A stretch of DNA of 64,000 bases from Amphirosellinia nigrospora (taxonomy: Eukaryota; Ascomycota; Sordariomycetes; Xylariales; Xylariaceae). The stretch is taken from positions 9,310,193-9,374,192 of the forward strand of contig SCHM01000001.1 in NCBI GenBank assembly GCA_004123355.1, read 5' to 3'. This document shows, one piece after another, positions 12,501 through 24,767 of this stretch (its first letter is position 1; each line of letters begins with the position of its first letter). The position numbers and the translations under genes are program-made. The notes under the pieces are model-generated. The model had not been told where the DNA came from. It ran no database searches and saw only the letters and a program-made list of their open reading frames with translations.

Positions 12501-15448
12501 AAAATAATTTTATAAATATTTTATTATAGTTTAATATTAAAATAGTTATTAATTTATATTTATACTAATAAAACTTTTTATAAAATATTTACTAAAGTTT
12601 TTAATAATAAATAATAATAAAAATGTAAATAATCCGGATTATATCCGGTTATTTTAAATAAATATTATAAAATAAATTTACTAAATATATAAATTAGCTA
12701 TTAAAAAATATAAAAACTAATATTAAGTCCGTAAAATTAATTTATAGCTAGCAAAAAAAATAATATTAGCTTAATATATTTTTAATAAAATATTTAAAAA
12801 ATATAAAAAAAAATCCAAAGGTTAATTTTTTATTATATATATTTATATTATAGTCGGTTTATATAAATTTAATGCTTAAAATAATAGTTTTCGAAAGTCC
12901 GTATATTTATTGCTTTATTTAAAAAGCTATATATTTATTTTTATATTTAGTTTAAAGCTTAAAAAAATAATTAATATTAGCTTTTTTACTAAACTGTTTA
13001 TTATTTTCTAAAGCTATAAAAAAAAACAACTTTAAAATATAGTAATAATAAACATAATATTTTTAGTAATATAGCATAAATTTTTACGCTTTAAAAAAAT
13101 AATTTATATAAATTGCGAAACTATTAATATATATAAATTCTAAGCTATAAAGCTTATAAATCTTATATATAATTATTAAAAACAAGTAATTATTTTAAGC
13201 TTTTTTTATATATAAGTAAAATAAATAAAACTTATATTAAAGTAAACATTATATTAAATATAATTAATAGCTATTTATATTTAATATAAAAATAAATAAG
13301 CTATTAGGTTAAAATAAAAACTACTAGTATATAATAAATAGCGCGCTTTTATTTTATTTTTAATTAAAAACGTTTTTAAAAATTAAAATAATAGCTATAT
13401 TATAAAATTAGTTACGAACTTTAAAATATTTAAAAATATATATTCGAGCTATAATTTTTAAAAAAACGTAATATAATATATTTATAATATTAATATAAAT
13501 AAAAAAAAAATAAAACTATTAAATAAATAATTATTTAATATAATAAAACGTTATTATAAATCTTTATTAATAAGCTTATTATAGCTATAAAAATAGTTTA
13601 TAATAAAATAATAAAATAAATAATATAGCGAAATTTAAAAAACTTAAAAGTTATTATATAAAAAAACAAGTTATTATTAGTTTAATAAGTCGAAATCGAT
13701 TCGTAAAAACTATAAAAAAGCGGCCGAGTTAAAAAAACTTAAAAGCTTAAACGTAAAAAAAATATTTTTATTAGTTTAATAAATTAAAATCGATTTATAA
13801 AAGCTATAAAAACTTATAGCTAAAAAAAATAATAACTAGTTTATAAACTAAAAGCGCGTTTTATAAATTACGCGCGAGGATTTTTTAATTCGTAAATAAT
13901 TCGGAAAAAAAACAAGCTATAAAAATAAATATATTTAATAACCTAAAAATAAACCGTACGTAATTCGTAAAACTAGTTAAAGTTTTATAATTTTTTTAAT
14001 TATAGTTTTATTTTTAAAATTATTTAATTTATTGTTTTTATTTTCGCTATATATAATACTATTTTTAATTTTTAAACTTTTTATGCTTTTATTAAGTTAG
14101 CGTTATTTAAAATAATAATCGCGGTTTTATAAATTATAGCTATATTATTTTTATTTCGCGAAATCGGTTTTTTTATAGCTTAATAAAAACGTTTTATGTT
14201 TTAACGATTAGTTTATATATATTATATAAACAAAAACGATTATAAAACGATCGTAAAATTTATTAATAATACGTTTAAACTTTTGTTTAGTTTTCGGGTT
14301 ATATTTAAAACGCGTAGTAAAATAAATAATAATAAAATTTTTATAAATATTTTTTATATTATTATATTTAAGTTTAAACTTTTAATAAAACATTAATAAA
14401 ACGCTAATAAAATAAACTTAATATATTAATAAAATATAATCGATTTATAAAACTTAGAAAATTTATAAAAATATAGCTATTATTTTTATTATTTTTATAA
14501 AATTTATAATATTATATATATTTTTTAAAAATAAAAAAAGTAAATTTAACGTAAAATTTATTTATATTTTAAGTTTAATAAATTATTAGCAAGCTATATA
14601 AAAATATAAAACTAATATATTTATTTAGGTTATATAGTTAAAATAATAATAATATATAATATTTTTTTTATTATAGTTTAATAATTTTTAGTTTATAAGC
14701 CGTTAACGAATTAAAAGCGCTATATTTATAAATTATTAATAAGTTATAAATAATTCGTAAATAATTTATAAAAATAAAAATATATATTATTAGTTATAGG
14801 TTTATTAAATAGTTAAAATTTCTTTTTAAAAAAAAAAAGTAATAAAAATAAAAGCGGAATAAAAACGGCTTAAACTGCGTTTTTATAATAAGCTATAATA
14901 AAAGCTTTAATAATACGTTAGCGATTTGTTTATAATTTATAATAAATTTATAAAACTTATAAAAATTATAATTTACTAAATAAACGTTAATAATAAACGT
15001 TTAATATATAAGAGCAATATATAGCTAAAAATAAAAAAAGCTTAGTTTTATAAGTTATTAATATTTTAAAAATAATTTATTATTTAGGTTATATTTTAAA
15101 AAAAAAAAAAAAAAAGCGTAAAAATCGATAAAACAAAAAGTAGTAAAAACAGTAAAAAAGATATTTATATTTAAAATATTATTAACAAAAAGCTTTATTA
15201 TTTTTATATACTATTTTCTTATACTTATTTGCTATTTTTTTTTATATTATTAAAAAAACTACGAATAATAAATAAACATAAATATAAATAAATATAAGCT
15301 AATATTTAAAGCTTTTATAAAGCGTATATAAAACGTATATAATTTATTAAAGCTATAACTATTAATCGAAAACTAGCTTATATTGCTTATATTTCTTTAA
15401 TATTAATACTTTTTTTATTAAAATAAATACTTTAAAATATACTATAAA
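9581..15448. mobile_element. RIP-degraded DNA transposon with imperfect terminal inverted repeats (hAT-like spacing, tentative)
   Basis: The block is almost pure A/T with CpA nearly absent and TpA abundant, the mark of RIP. The left end begins TCTACAGGCCTATAGGGC (9581). The least-mutated right end, in the neighbouring short copy, finishes GCCCTAAAGTGTGCTGTAGA (15772-15791), its imperfect inverse (TCTACAG..., then CTTTAGGGC). The octamer TAAGTAGT precedes the left end (9573-9580), and TAAATAGT, one RIP change away, follows the right end (15449-15456). An 8-bp target duplication is a hAT superfamily trait. All frames are closed and no transposase motif could be read, so the family is a guess. 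The length of about 5.9 kb is longer than most fungal hAT elements. Confidence 0.5.
15294..15447. repeat. Right-end repeat of the transposon, RIP-mutated copy
   Basis: This 154-bp segment matches 15637-15790 base for base at an offset of 343. Nearly all differences are C-to-T or G-to-A; for example TATACGGGGCGTATA in the right copy is TATATAAAACGTATA here. It marks the right end of the 5.9-kb copy. Confidence 0.75.
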
Positions 15449-15456
15449 TAAATAGT

Positions 15457-15791
15457 TTTATAAGCTTATAAAGCTTACTATATAACTTTATTATTTATAT
15501 TATATTTTCGGTATATTTAAGCTATATATATAATATATTATTTTTTATTTATTATTTTTATTTTTTAAATAGTTAAATAATTAGTTAGTTAGCTATTTTT
15601 TGTTTGTTTTTTATTTTTTAGTTAGTATAAGCAAGTATAAGCTAATGTTCGAAGCTTTTACGAAGCGTATACGGGGCGTATATAACTCGTTAAAGCCGCA
15701 ACTATTAATCGAAAACTAGCTTGTACTACTTATATTTCCCTAATACTAGTATTTTTTTTATCAAAACAAATGCCCTAAAGTGTGCTGTAGA
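15457..15791. mobile_element. Short internally deleted copy of the same transposon, joined head to tail
   Basis: It begins with a RIP-altered form of the left end (TTTATAAGCTTATAAAGC for TCTACAGGCCTATAGGGC). Bases 15457-15539 match 9581-9663, and it ends with the better preserved right end at 15791. At about 335 bp it is the size of a MITE-like deletion derivative. The right half is far less RIP-mutated than the left half. No good 8-bp duplication follows it (15792-15799 is TCTTCTAA). The alternative reading is a 3' LTR, but the left end lacks the matching partner. Confidence 0.45.
15637..15790. repeat. Right-end repeat of the transposon, better preserved copy
   Basis: Partner of 15294-15447. 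It retains GC-containing words such as GAAGCGTATACGGGGCG and AAAGCCGCAACT, so it serves as an internal reference for the direction of mutation in the other copy. Confidence 0.75.
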
Positions 15792-15858
15792 TCTTCTAAA
15801 TACTTATATCCTTGCCGCATTTTAATTATCCCCACAATTATTTTGCCCCAATCTTAGT

Positions 15859-16952
15859 ATGGCAGAGAACGAGTTCCTAGCCTCTGGGCTCTTACTATTA
15901 CGCGGCGACGGAACTATACCAAGTGCTGTTTTCGAACCGCCGTCGCCACAAATTGTCAAGCGCAAGTCCGAAGACATTGAAACGGCTTTACAAAATGCAA
16001 AAAACTCTGAAGAGCCAATCCATGCATCCAAACGGCTGAAGCCTAATGCCGAAAGTCACAATTCTGTAGTCGACAGAAAACTCGCCTGTCCCTTCTTCAA
16101 GAGAAACAAGCACAGCACAGGTATTTCGAAAGGCTGTATGGGGCCAGGCTGGGACGCGCTTCACCGAGTCAAGTAAGTGAGCAAGATATGACGGGCTAGC
16201 ATCATTCAGGATACTTGCTCATCATGGAAAAGAGAACACATTTATCGTCGTCATATGCAGCCAAAGCCTCAGGGCAATCAAGGGCTCAGCAGTGCCACGG
16301 ACCTTGCCGCACACCAGAGGACCTCGGCACCATGCGAGTTGGGTGATGCTCATGCCCCTGTGACGATTAACCAAGAGCAGGCGGCTAAATTGCGATCGCG
16401 GACCAAGAGTCATCCTGGCACTACTGCGGCAGCGAAGTGGCAGTCAATGTATCAAATACTGTTTCCTGACGATACTCATACTCCAAGCCCTTGTACGTGC
16501 CGCTGAGCTCCTGGTGTAACTTAGCTGACACTCCGGTAGATTTCGACGAGTCCTGTGGGCACTGCATCTCCACTGCCGATTCTCGTTTGGTAAACGATTA
16601 TCTGGAGTACCAGATGCAGCAACTACCTTCGTTAGTCGCTAGTGAGTTGGCTGCTATATCAGATTGTAAAACGGCTGATGGTGTTCGTGCGCATGTTGTG
16701 GACATGCTGCCACGCCTGAGTGCGAAGGTCCTTCAGGACTTTCAGCAATCCCAAAGGGCACACTCTAGTGAAGGTAGCCAAGAGAGTACCAAAATTATGA
16801 AGACTTTGGAACTTGAGGGAAACGGTCACAGCGCAACTGACTCACAGCCATTGATAACCTGGCCTGCGGCAGAGGTCAATGAACGGCAAAGTCAACATGT
16901 GCCATTTGATGAATATATCAATCCCCTTTCTTTTGATTTCACTTTGGAGTAA
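15859..16952 (+). CDS. Fungal CPFFKRN-type zinc-finger-like protein of unknown role
   Basis: Three exons, 15859-16172, 16233-16492 and 16540-16952, give 328 residues. The motif ACPFFKRN with Cys at 77 and 93, then PGWDALHRVK joined to EHIYRRH, is a recurring fungal C2H2-like block, often found in HET- or NLR-linked and orphan proteins. In most relatives it is followed by a second pair of cysteines (a YCxxC-type knuckle). Here that stretch reads MQPKPQGNQGLSSATDL and has no Cys; only the closing HQRTSAPCE part is recognisable. The later part (QEQAAKLRSRTK, MYQILFPDD, YFDESCGHC) is also conserved in this class. Intron 1 uses donor GTAAGT and an unusual acceptor AAAAG, chosen because it alone restores RVKEHIYRRH; a CAG 25 nt upstream would break the frame. 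There is no signal peptide. The gene starts 68 bp after the dead transposon. Confidence 0.75.
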
Positions 16953-19573
16953 ATAGAAGAATTAATGTCACAGCCTACAGCACTGCGGGCTTATAGCTGT
17001 GGACTATATACAGTAGCTTAGTAACCAAGGCTGTCACCTTGGTTATTCTGATCCCTTTTGGATGACCCAACTGGCAGGTGGCCGTGCCCGGCAGGTCTAG
17101 CAGGCTGCTCTAGATTTCGTGCTGTCACAATTAATCATGATAGGTTGGCGGTATATTTCAGTTGTTAATTCGAGGTTTTATGTTATGATTACTATGATGG
17201 ACCTGGACTACCGTTGCCTTCCCACTTATAAATTCTTAACTACTTATAAGCATTAGGTACTTCCCTACTTACTATTGAATCAGAAATTCGCGGCATGATA
17301 CTTTACGTTAATAATAATACAACGTTGTAATGCCATGGTCATTAAAGTTCGTTTAAAAGCTTACCTAGGCTCACATATTTTTATAGCTTACAATTCAAGC
17401 TTTTTGGAGCAAGTTACGCTTTACTTCTTCTCACTAAATATTACTACGTCGTTTCATTTTTGGACTGTTTTCTTCGAGATTTTATTCATCAACCACAATC
17501 AACTGCCACACTCCCTCTCTAAACACTTCTAAGATACTTCACCAATCAGCCAGTAGTGTCATCTTTCTAAAAGGGGCTGAACTGTATCGATGTTACACGG
17601 CTGAGTCGCAAAGTCGACCTAACTAGAGATAAGGAGGGTATTGACCGAGATATATTACGGTCGTAACTAAACAACAGTCAGTATAAAGACTTCAACCTTG
17701 ATGACATCTTGTCTGGGTCAAGAATGAGCCTTACTGTTCAAGAAGAAATCGGAGGAAGCCCACGTGTCCCGATATTACCTCGATAATATTCTATTTTACC
17801 TCCAAAGCAAGGCGATAACGGTTGAAAGTGTTCCGTGCGCCAGCTGCCTTTCTGAGCTAACGGCAATCCTAACGACAGTGCTGGTTCGACTTTCCAAAAT
17901 ACCTGGTATCAAACGCCGGCAAGCTAGCAATGTGACAAGGCTTGTGCTCAAGTGATTTGAGTTTGGAGTTCAATTCAGCTAATAATCTCTGATGGGTCCC
18001 TAGTTTCCTAATTCTAATTCTCAAAATAACCCAGCCCTTGCCCTCAAATTATAGATGAATTCTAGGAGCCTTTCCTCCTCGCAGGCCTCCGAGAGTATGA
18101 TTATTACTATCCCTTCGAAGATAGTACATAAGTGTTACTTACAAGAGCCTATGTCAGGGGCTTGTAATAATAGTTCCAATTTGACTAATATTTAACTATG
18201 CTGCCAAAGGTGCCATGAATATGTGTCTTTGTAGGCAGGAGGATTTCGTGCATTTCAAGCTCGAAATACTCTCGAATCTACTCTACAGCCTCGCCAACCT
18301 CCGTACGCTCGGGTAGCTGGAGTCTGTGGGTCTCGGTGATCTATACTGAAAACTCGTGAGCCTCGTATGGTAAGGATAACAGAGACTCGTGTGACACTAA
18401 GTATCTCATTTATATTTGCACTTACTAATTTCTCGAGTTTCATCATAGAGCGGTAGACTCTGGGGTCGTCTATATCCTATTGCAGCTATACCGGTATGGC
18501 GAATCAAGCGGCATGGCTGACTGGTCGAGCTGGCAAACTGGCCTTCGCCTTCTTCTCTGTATAGCCTCAATACTGTCTGTCATTTTAGTTTGTAGTCGCT
18601 CAAGTTGGTCGATCTAACACGCTTATCATTTGAATTGACAGTGACCCAGTCTTAGAGCCAATATCCGCTATACCGATTCTAGACTCCCCTGATTTTATGT
18701 CCCATACTCAAACAGCGCGATAATTGTATGTGACTACCAAGGTAGTGGTACGATCGAGTTGCGTCCTTATCAGCCCGTGTTCGATGGTTCTTGGCAATTG
18801 GCTGTACAGAGAGATACTAGACCTCCACAACGTGGATCTCAGAAAAGCATCGCACAATCATCGTCTGGCTCTGCATGGAGAAACTCAGAGACTTCCTTTA
18901 CAAAGGGGAGTCTAGGATACGACGAGCCCGAAGTGCAGCTGTGGCGAAAGGCAATATACTATAAGTGGTTTCTGTGTGGCTCATATGCTGCTCTGAATAG
19001 ATGAAGCCTAGCACTGCCTTTCAACTCTAACTACAACAAGGACATAGTAAGCGAGGACAGCCACATTTAGGCAGACCAATGCTACCTACATAAAGCAAGT
19101 TCCAGTGGCCATTACAGGTCATTACCTATGCATGTTACTTGACGATCTACACGGCCTACCTATAAGCACTAGTACTACTAGGGAAAGCGATCGCTGTATC
19201 ATAGGAGCGATGCGACGTAGCGTTGCTATTGTTGTTGAAGTTATTTCTATGTAGAATCTCACCTAAGCTCACTTGATTCGTCCCTCGGATCGTTTCATAT
19301 CACTGACTGCGCCGCTCAGCTCTGTTGACTACCTACTCAACTAACTTCGTACGGCCACGAATCAGGTTAGGATGTAATCTAAACGACATACAAAATTAGA
19401 TGTTTCCCTAGGCAGTATCTTATATTAACGATGGTATTTTAGGTGGTGGGCAGGCACGGCGCAATCGGATACATTTCCTTTCAAGGTTGCTACTTTTCTC
19501 GTCTTATTAATAAGTACCCCCCCTGGCCTTTCAACGCAACGGCTCGTCTCCGTCTCTTCAGATTCTCTTGACC
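16953..19573. other. 2.6-kb interval with possible decayed coding fragments, no gene called
   Basis: A CCAAGG...CCTTGG hairpin at 17026-17043 could be part of the 3' end signals of the preceding gene. At 17764-17955 a plus-strand frame reads CASCLSELTAILTTVLVRLS then KIPGIKRRQAS, resembling a Cys/Leu/Arg stretch seen in fungal proteins of unknown function; stops lie on both sides, so it would be a relic. At 18724-19004 two overlapping plus frames show no family motif. The sequence is moderately AT-rich and may be RIP-touched. Confidence 0.35.
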
Positions 19574-20481
19574 ATGGTAACTGAATTATCCATCCCAAGG
19601 TCCTGTCTTACTCAAACATGGCTCCTCCCTTCTACAGGACCACAACAACTTGCAGGCGCTCTCCTCGGTAACCCAGCTGATCCACTATGCTGGCCTGGAA
19701 CTCGAGACCTGAGCACCACTTTTTCGCCGGCTATTTGCCCATCTGGATACACATCAGCGTGTGATATCGATAAACAATCGAGAGCGGATGCAAGTGAAAC
19801 GGTGTTCGCATGTTGTCCAAGGTATGTTTTGATCTTCATACGGGAATTCAACCCCGGTCATCCCTAGATTTTGACTGACTGCCTACGTATCAGTAATTTT
19901 ATCTGTGACCCCGGCACTTGGTCGTGCGTCCAGCACGTCGGTGACGGTTCGCCCCGGACGCTCTCTCTCACTTACTCCAACAACTTTGGGGAAATCACTT
20001 CCACCCCGGTTGCGGTTCACGGGTGAACGCCCATTCAATAAGAGTAGCATTTCACGCCTCGGATAAGATAGACCAGTCTTCCTTGGCCACCGACTCGTCA
20101 TGGTCGACTGCGGCCGCGGTCCCTCATTAACTTCATTACTTCCGACGTCAGTTTCGAGTGTTGCTCCCCCAGTCACGAACCCTCAAGGCTTGCCCGCGGG
20201 GCTTTGGTAGGCATAGGAGTGGGCAGTACTCTCGGCGCTGCCCTTTTGATTTCGGTGGTTTTCTGGCTGGTGAGAAGGCGCTATAGGCGGAACAACAGCA
20301 TCCCAGTGCAGCCATTTCAAATTCATCAGAGCTGCCTAGTGAGGCCATGTTAGATCCATCAGAGTTATCAGCTGCAACTAAACCATTGGAGTTGTCTGCC
20401 ACACGAGACGTATGCGAACTTGAATCCAAGGCGTACACCGACAGTGACGACAACAATAGTCGTATTGCACGCGGACTTTGA
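19574..20481 (+). CDS. Single-pass membrane protein with Cys-containing ectodomain, frameshifted by several 1-nt deletions
   Basis: Exon 1 (19574-19821) encodes MVTELSIPRSCLTQTW and a Cys-containing ectodomain (PLCWPGTRDL, ICPSGYTSACDID, FACCP). After an intron (19822-19893, GTATGT..TCAG) it continues SNFICDPGTWSCVQ, then a Ser/Thr-rich stalk (SVSSVAPPVTNPQ), a membrane segment GIGVGSTLGAALLISVVFWL, a basic stop-transfer RRRYRR, and an acidic tail ending DSDDNNSRIARGL. This layout is that of the many fungal one-TM surface proteins of unknown role. The frame is kept only if one base is added at four places: the G run near 20024, the T after PH near 20129, the G run near 20208 and the C run near 20303. 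All are deletions, three of them in G or C runs. There are no RIP-type stops. The start ATG lies in an ACCATGG context. Confidence 0.65.
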
Positions 20482-22275
20482 TAAGCTTGACAGCGGTACC
20501 GGTCATTAGAAGTTTGCTTGCACGACAGTAATTTGGCTCTGCGGCTGCGGGGTTCTGACTTACTAGGTAATATAATTTATAATTATGCACGAGCCTCTTT
20601 GTCGTGATATGCCTATTTACCTCGAATCACTGGGTCCAAATTGCGGTTGCAGCCGGTGTTTTTGAATGTACTATTGCAGCAAGTTGATACAAAGAGGTAA
20701 TTTAGGCGCCGATTTTGATTTCCGTGGCGGCTGGTGTAATCATGACCTGGGGTCTTCTTGGGATTGGACAATTGAACTGAAAAATACGCTTTTGCTTGGA
20801 AAATATGGATAGCATGAAATTTTGGCCTTTGCTTAGTATCGATAATTCCAGGGCGAAAAGGGGGACGAAAGGGGCGAATAGGAGACCATCACCACCACGG
20901 TCACCAGCTTGACATATGTTCTCGAAAATGGAAAATATCCAACATGATAGCCGGTAACCACGAGTACCATATTAGACGAAGAAAAATCCTGATTGAATTC
21001 TACGCACTATAAACCTGAGACTGTATTGAGTTTGGCACTGTTTTATATTAGAGACTATATTTGTTGTACGGCGTCTGAAAGAATATCTTACATCCAAACT
21101 AGCTTAAGTATCTGATAGTTGCTTTGGTGACCGATCTTCGCAAGTAACTAGCTCCTTCATAACGCTTACGATTGAGTTTTATTCAGAGAACCCCTTCGCT
21201 TCATTATGCCTGAATTTTGAACAAAGGCACTAGCTCCCTATAATAGATAATAAATGGGGTTACCCCATACTTCGTTCTTATTCTTAATATATTTATCTTA
21301 GTCTCTGCGTCCTGGCTTAAATAGGAATGCAATTGATTTTCTTATGATTTAAAGGAGCCAAATGTGCTCCTCGTTGCCATTGGACATGAATTATTTCAAA
21401 CGAATTCAAGACACTTGCTAATTTATAAGTACACTCTCAATAAAACACTGATATGAAGATAGGCTTCTTTAGATTCGTCATAGCACTTAAAGAATAAGTT
21501 TAGGATATACGTTTGAAATTATTTCAGATTAATTTATATAATCAATTAGGATGTGCCTTGACCCGGCATCCTCCTCTGCGTATGTAGGCGAATGGATCGT
21601 AAAGACGTAGTCAATAATCATCTCGGAGTTTTCAATATCATTCACATGAGGCACACCTGCCAAATGAGCGAGCAAGTGGTGATAATAATCATTGTTGTTG
21701 ATCTTGAGGTGATGTTTTGCTGTGGCAGCTCTACAACATATAGCGACTTTTCGGACAATGATGGAGCCATAAATTTGTCGCGAGACTTAGAAAAAGGGCT
21801 GCAAGTAGCCTGCGACTTGCCTGTATCAAGATTTAGTCAAGGCAACTATTAAATATAATGATTCTTTTGAATAGATGGCAACTTATGCTGGTGCTTGGTT
21901 GATTTTCATCTCAAGTGGACGCGATACCTTAAGTACCTATTCTGGCTTAGAGTGGGCATACCCAAACATTGGGAAGGATTGCACGAGCTAAGGACTTGAC
22001 TTGCTCAATAACTTCCCGACGTACTCCGACGGTATTTGTAAGCGAGAAACAAAGCGTGTGGTTCCACATAGCATGCACATCCATGCAGAAATCGGCATGA
22101 CTCATCAAGGAATGTGTTTGTTGATAACAGTTAGGACATCTGGTAGTAGGGACATAAGACATAACGCAAAAATCTCTCAAACATTTGAATAAGTTAAAGT
22201 CGCGTGGTTAGCGGGTAAAGTCCAGAGAGAGCATACTTCTCGGGTCAACCTTGAGGTCCTTCGTTGAAACTAATC
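20482..22275. other. 1.8-kb interval, no gene confirmed
   Basis: A minus-strand frame at 21947-22180 contains RCPNCYQQTHSLMSHADFC and GVRREVIEQVKSLA, which looks protein-like but has no partner exon I could find. A plus frame at 21592-21852 shows no motif. The AT content is slightly raised. The GNAT promoter should lie at its right end. Confidence 0.4.
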
Positions 22276-23237
22276 ATGACCGTGGATAACCACGTCATAA
22301 GGCCAGTCAGGGGCCCTACTCCTATATGCCTCATACCGTGGGACCCAGATTCACAAGAGCACGTTGATCGCATGAAACTACAACGTATTGCATGTGGATG
22401 GAAAGTTGACGAGGTAGAGGGTTGGAAAAATCTACAGAGAAAGGGGAAAATCGGGCTCCATTGGGTGGTAAGCATGACCAGAATGTACCTATTGCCTCAA
22501 ATCAAAGATGCACCTTGAAGCTCTCAGCTATAATTCGAGAGATGGTACGTAGCCGATCTAACTGACAGTAGGTTGTTCACCCGGATCATCCAGACACATC
22601 GCGGATTGAGAGACACTTCGCGGCCCATCCCGATGAAGTCAAGGCTCTTCTAGACAGTAGCACGATGATCCTGGGTCGTCCACACAAACTCGATCCCCTT
22701 GTTCCATTCTTTCACCCCGTTGGCCACATAGCACTTGACGCTGTTACTTCTAAGCCCGAACTAGAGACTAGCCTCTCCAATGGTGTACTATCGCTCTCCA
22801 ACTTTTACATCTCGACCGGATTGCAGGGCCTTGGGCTTGGCAGGGTAGCACTAGAGTGTTGCGAAAAGTGAGTTGATCGCCTTATGTGAGATGTCAAAAT
22901 GAAGAATCCGGCAAACTGATGTGCTTGTAGGATGGCAAAGGAGGAATTTGGCGCCAAGGCAATTACTCTAGATACCATCGCGAACGAGGAAATCCGACCA
23001 GATAGCCCTCGGCGAATCGCCATGAGGCGGCCAACGCCAGTCGTAAGTTGACATTCTATGGTTTGACATTGAATTTACATGAGACTAACATTCGATCTTA
23101 AGGTAACTAATCAGGATTGGTATTCGCGACGTGGTTATAAAATTTATTATCGGAAGGAAGTTGCATGGGTTGAAACAGATGACACTGGCAAGGAATGGCC
23201 GGTTTCAGGAGTTTATATGAGGAAAGATCTCGTATGA
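22276..23237 (+). CDS. GNAT-family N-acetyltransferase-like protein
   Basis: Four exons, 22276-22467, 22572-22867, 22931-23042 and 23103-23237, give 244 residues with no break. All introns are GT..AG (104, 63 and 60 nt). Signals are IPWDPDSQEHVDRMKLQRIA near the N-terminus, HPVGHIALDAVTSKPELETS (beta strand 4 region), NFYISTGLQGLGLGRVALE holding the acetyl-CoA loop QGLGLG near residues 149-154, then DTIANEE and NQDWYSRRGYKIYYRKEVAW, the C-terminal GNAT half. The protein should transfer acetyl from acetyl-CoA to an amine; the substrate is unknown. It is an orphan relative to its neighbours. The ATG at 22276 is chosen because the frame upstream lacks another ATG. Confidence 0.85.
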
Positions 23238-24315
23238 GATGGCACAAATTATTTTAGACGTATAGGACAGGGAGGAAGTGAGGTGGCGGAGAATGTTGAA
23301 GTCAGATCATATTTGGAGCTTTACTGTGTTGAAATTCAAAGTGCCATAGATTGAGGGCTGAGAAATGTGCACGATTTAAAATAGAAAACAAAATTAAATT
23401 GAGCTACTTACTGCCATGAGATTGGGCTCCGGGTGAGTAGGGTTACGGGTGATAGAAGTGTAAGGGTAAGGACTTGGAAACATTTCATTCCCGGGTCCTT
23501 TATAGTTATCTAGAAAGACCTCAGACTTTTATAGAGCCAAGTACTATACACTACGCCTACTCTATAGAGCACCACCGAGCATCCTACGGCCATTCTTCTG
23601 AGAACATATCGTCAGTCCAATCCCTGTCTTCCATGGCAGCGCTATGTGCTGCAGCCAGAATGAGTTGCTCGCGAACGAGCTCTTCGTTAGAGGTTACCCT
23701 GTAGCTACCGCTTTTAGGCGCGCTAAGAAATTCGAATCTCCCCCAATGCAGATTTAGACAACACTTGAACCTTAGCAATGTTATAAAGGAGCAAATAAGT
23801 ACATGATAACTAGGCAGTGGCCACGCTAATTATTCTTCCTTTCTTGGGTGTATGTTAATGGAACCTCGACCTGAACCTCGTAAGCCTTCCTCAACCTGTC
23901 ATAAAGTTGAGATTCTCAGGTTTATTCGCAGAGAAACTGTCACAAGGGCTCAGATAGAGGGCTTGCAATGGTTCAATTGAGTAATAAGCTACTATGGTGC
24001 CAAAGGGGCCATATAGATCTAAGTTCCCCTTTCCTCTCGAAGGGAGGATTCGTGCCCTTTTATGCTCAGAATTCTCCTTTCCTTCGCGGACCTCCGCCAA
24101 CCTATCTAGAGACCTGTGTAGCCGGAGAAGCGAGTGTCTCGGTGTTCGAGTTCAGCTCGGTATCTGCTTCCGAGACTCACGATAACTTTGTATGATTGCC
24201 TCAGCTTCGTAGGGTAGTATCTAGTGAGCTCCGTGTGGGACCCTGTGTAGCACTGTATTGCGCACTCAGACAGATCCGTGTGACAGAAACGGATCTCCTT
24301 GTTTCAAAGCGATTT
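23238..24315. other. Interval without a confirmed gene
   Basis: A minus-strand frame at 23584-23778 ends VTSNEELVREQLILAAAHSA then MFSEEWP, but its ATG is unclear and no domain is recognised. The frames at 23891-24195 overlap on both strands and show no motif. Confidence 0.4.
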
Positions 24316-24767
24316 TCAAAAAGCCGTACGAGTACTGTCAACAGGTACACTGCTCGTGTAGTGGGCTGTCATCTCGATGATCTCGCCCAAGACTACAGTC
24401 CGAGTCCGGCTCCTGTCAAGAAATCGCTTCTCATCCTCCGTAATCTTGGCCAGTATATCAGTCTGCTGGACAAAGTCACAGTGGGCCTTGAAGGCCGCAG
24501 CGTCTTTGAACTCCAATATCACGACAACGTCGTAATCAAAGTCAGTCTGGCTGCCGACGAGGACATTCGCCGGCGTCCCTAGATTTCGCTGTGTATTTCT
24601 GGGGTCTAGACTCGTGGTGCGATGAATATATCTCTGCGTGTGTCGAACGGGGAAATGAGAGCCGACTAGCTGACGGAACATGGGTAGATGAGAGGCGGTG
24701 TAGTAGTCTGAACTGCTCTGGGTTACCCCGGCTTCCGTGTCAAGAGTGCCATGATAAAATAAGGCAT
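24316..24767 (-). CDS. EthD-domain (dimeric alpha-beta barrel) protein, one 1-nt deletion
   Basis: From the ATG at 24767 the protein begins MPYFIMALLTRKPG. After a break in a G run near 24725 it continues DYYTASHLPMFRQLVGSHFP, then VVVILEFKDAAAFKAHCDFV and ITEDEKRFLDRSRTRTVVLG. The pattern YYxxxHLP followed by F..AHxxxV and EDExxFLDRS is that of the EthD/dimeric alpha-beta barrel family, small proteins linked to polyketide cyclisation, quinone handling or degradation of aromatic compounds. With one G restored the length is 150 residues, normal for the family. No stop-type substitution is present. The original function in this fungus is unknown; the P450 gene 1.1 kb away on the same strand could be linked but the distance is large. 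Confidence 0.78.

Noticed and set aside
9581-15791. LTR retrotransposon reading of the first AT-rich block
   Set aside because: A direct repeat exists, but only about 95 bp of the left end matches, and the right-end repeat lies on both sides of the left-end repeat. A TIR element plus tandem short copy fits all three facts better.
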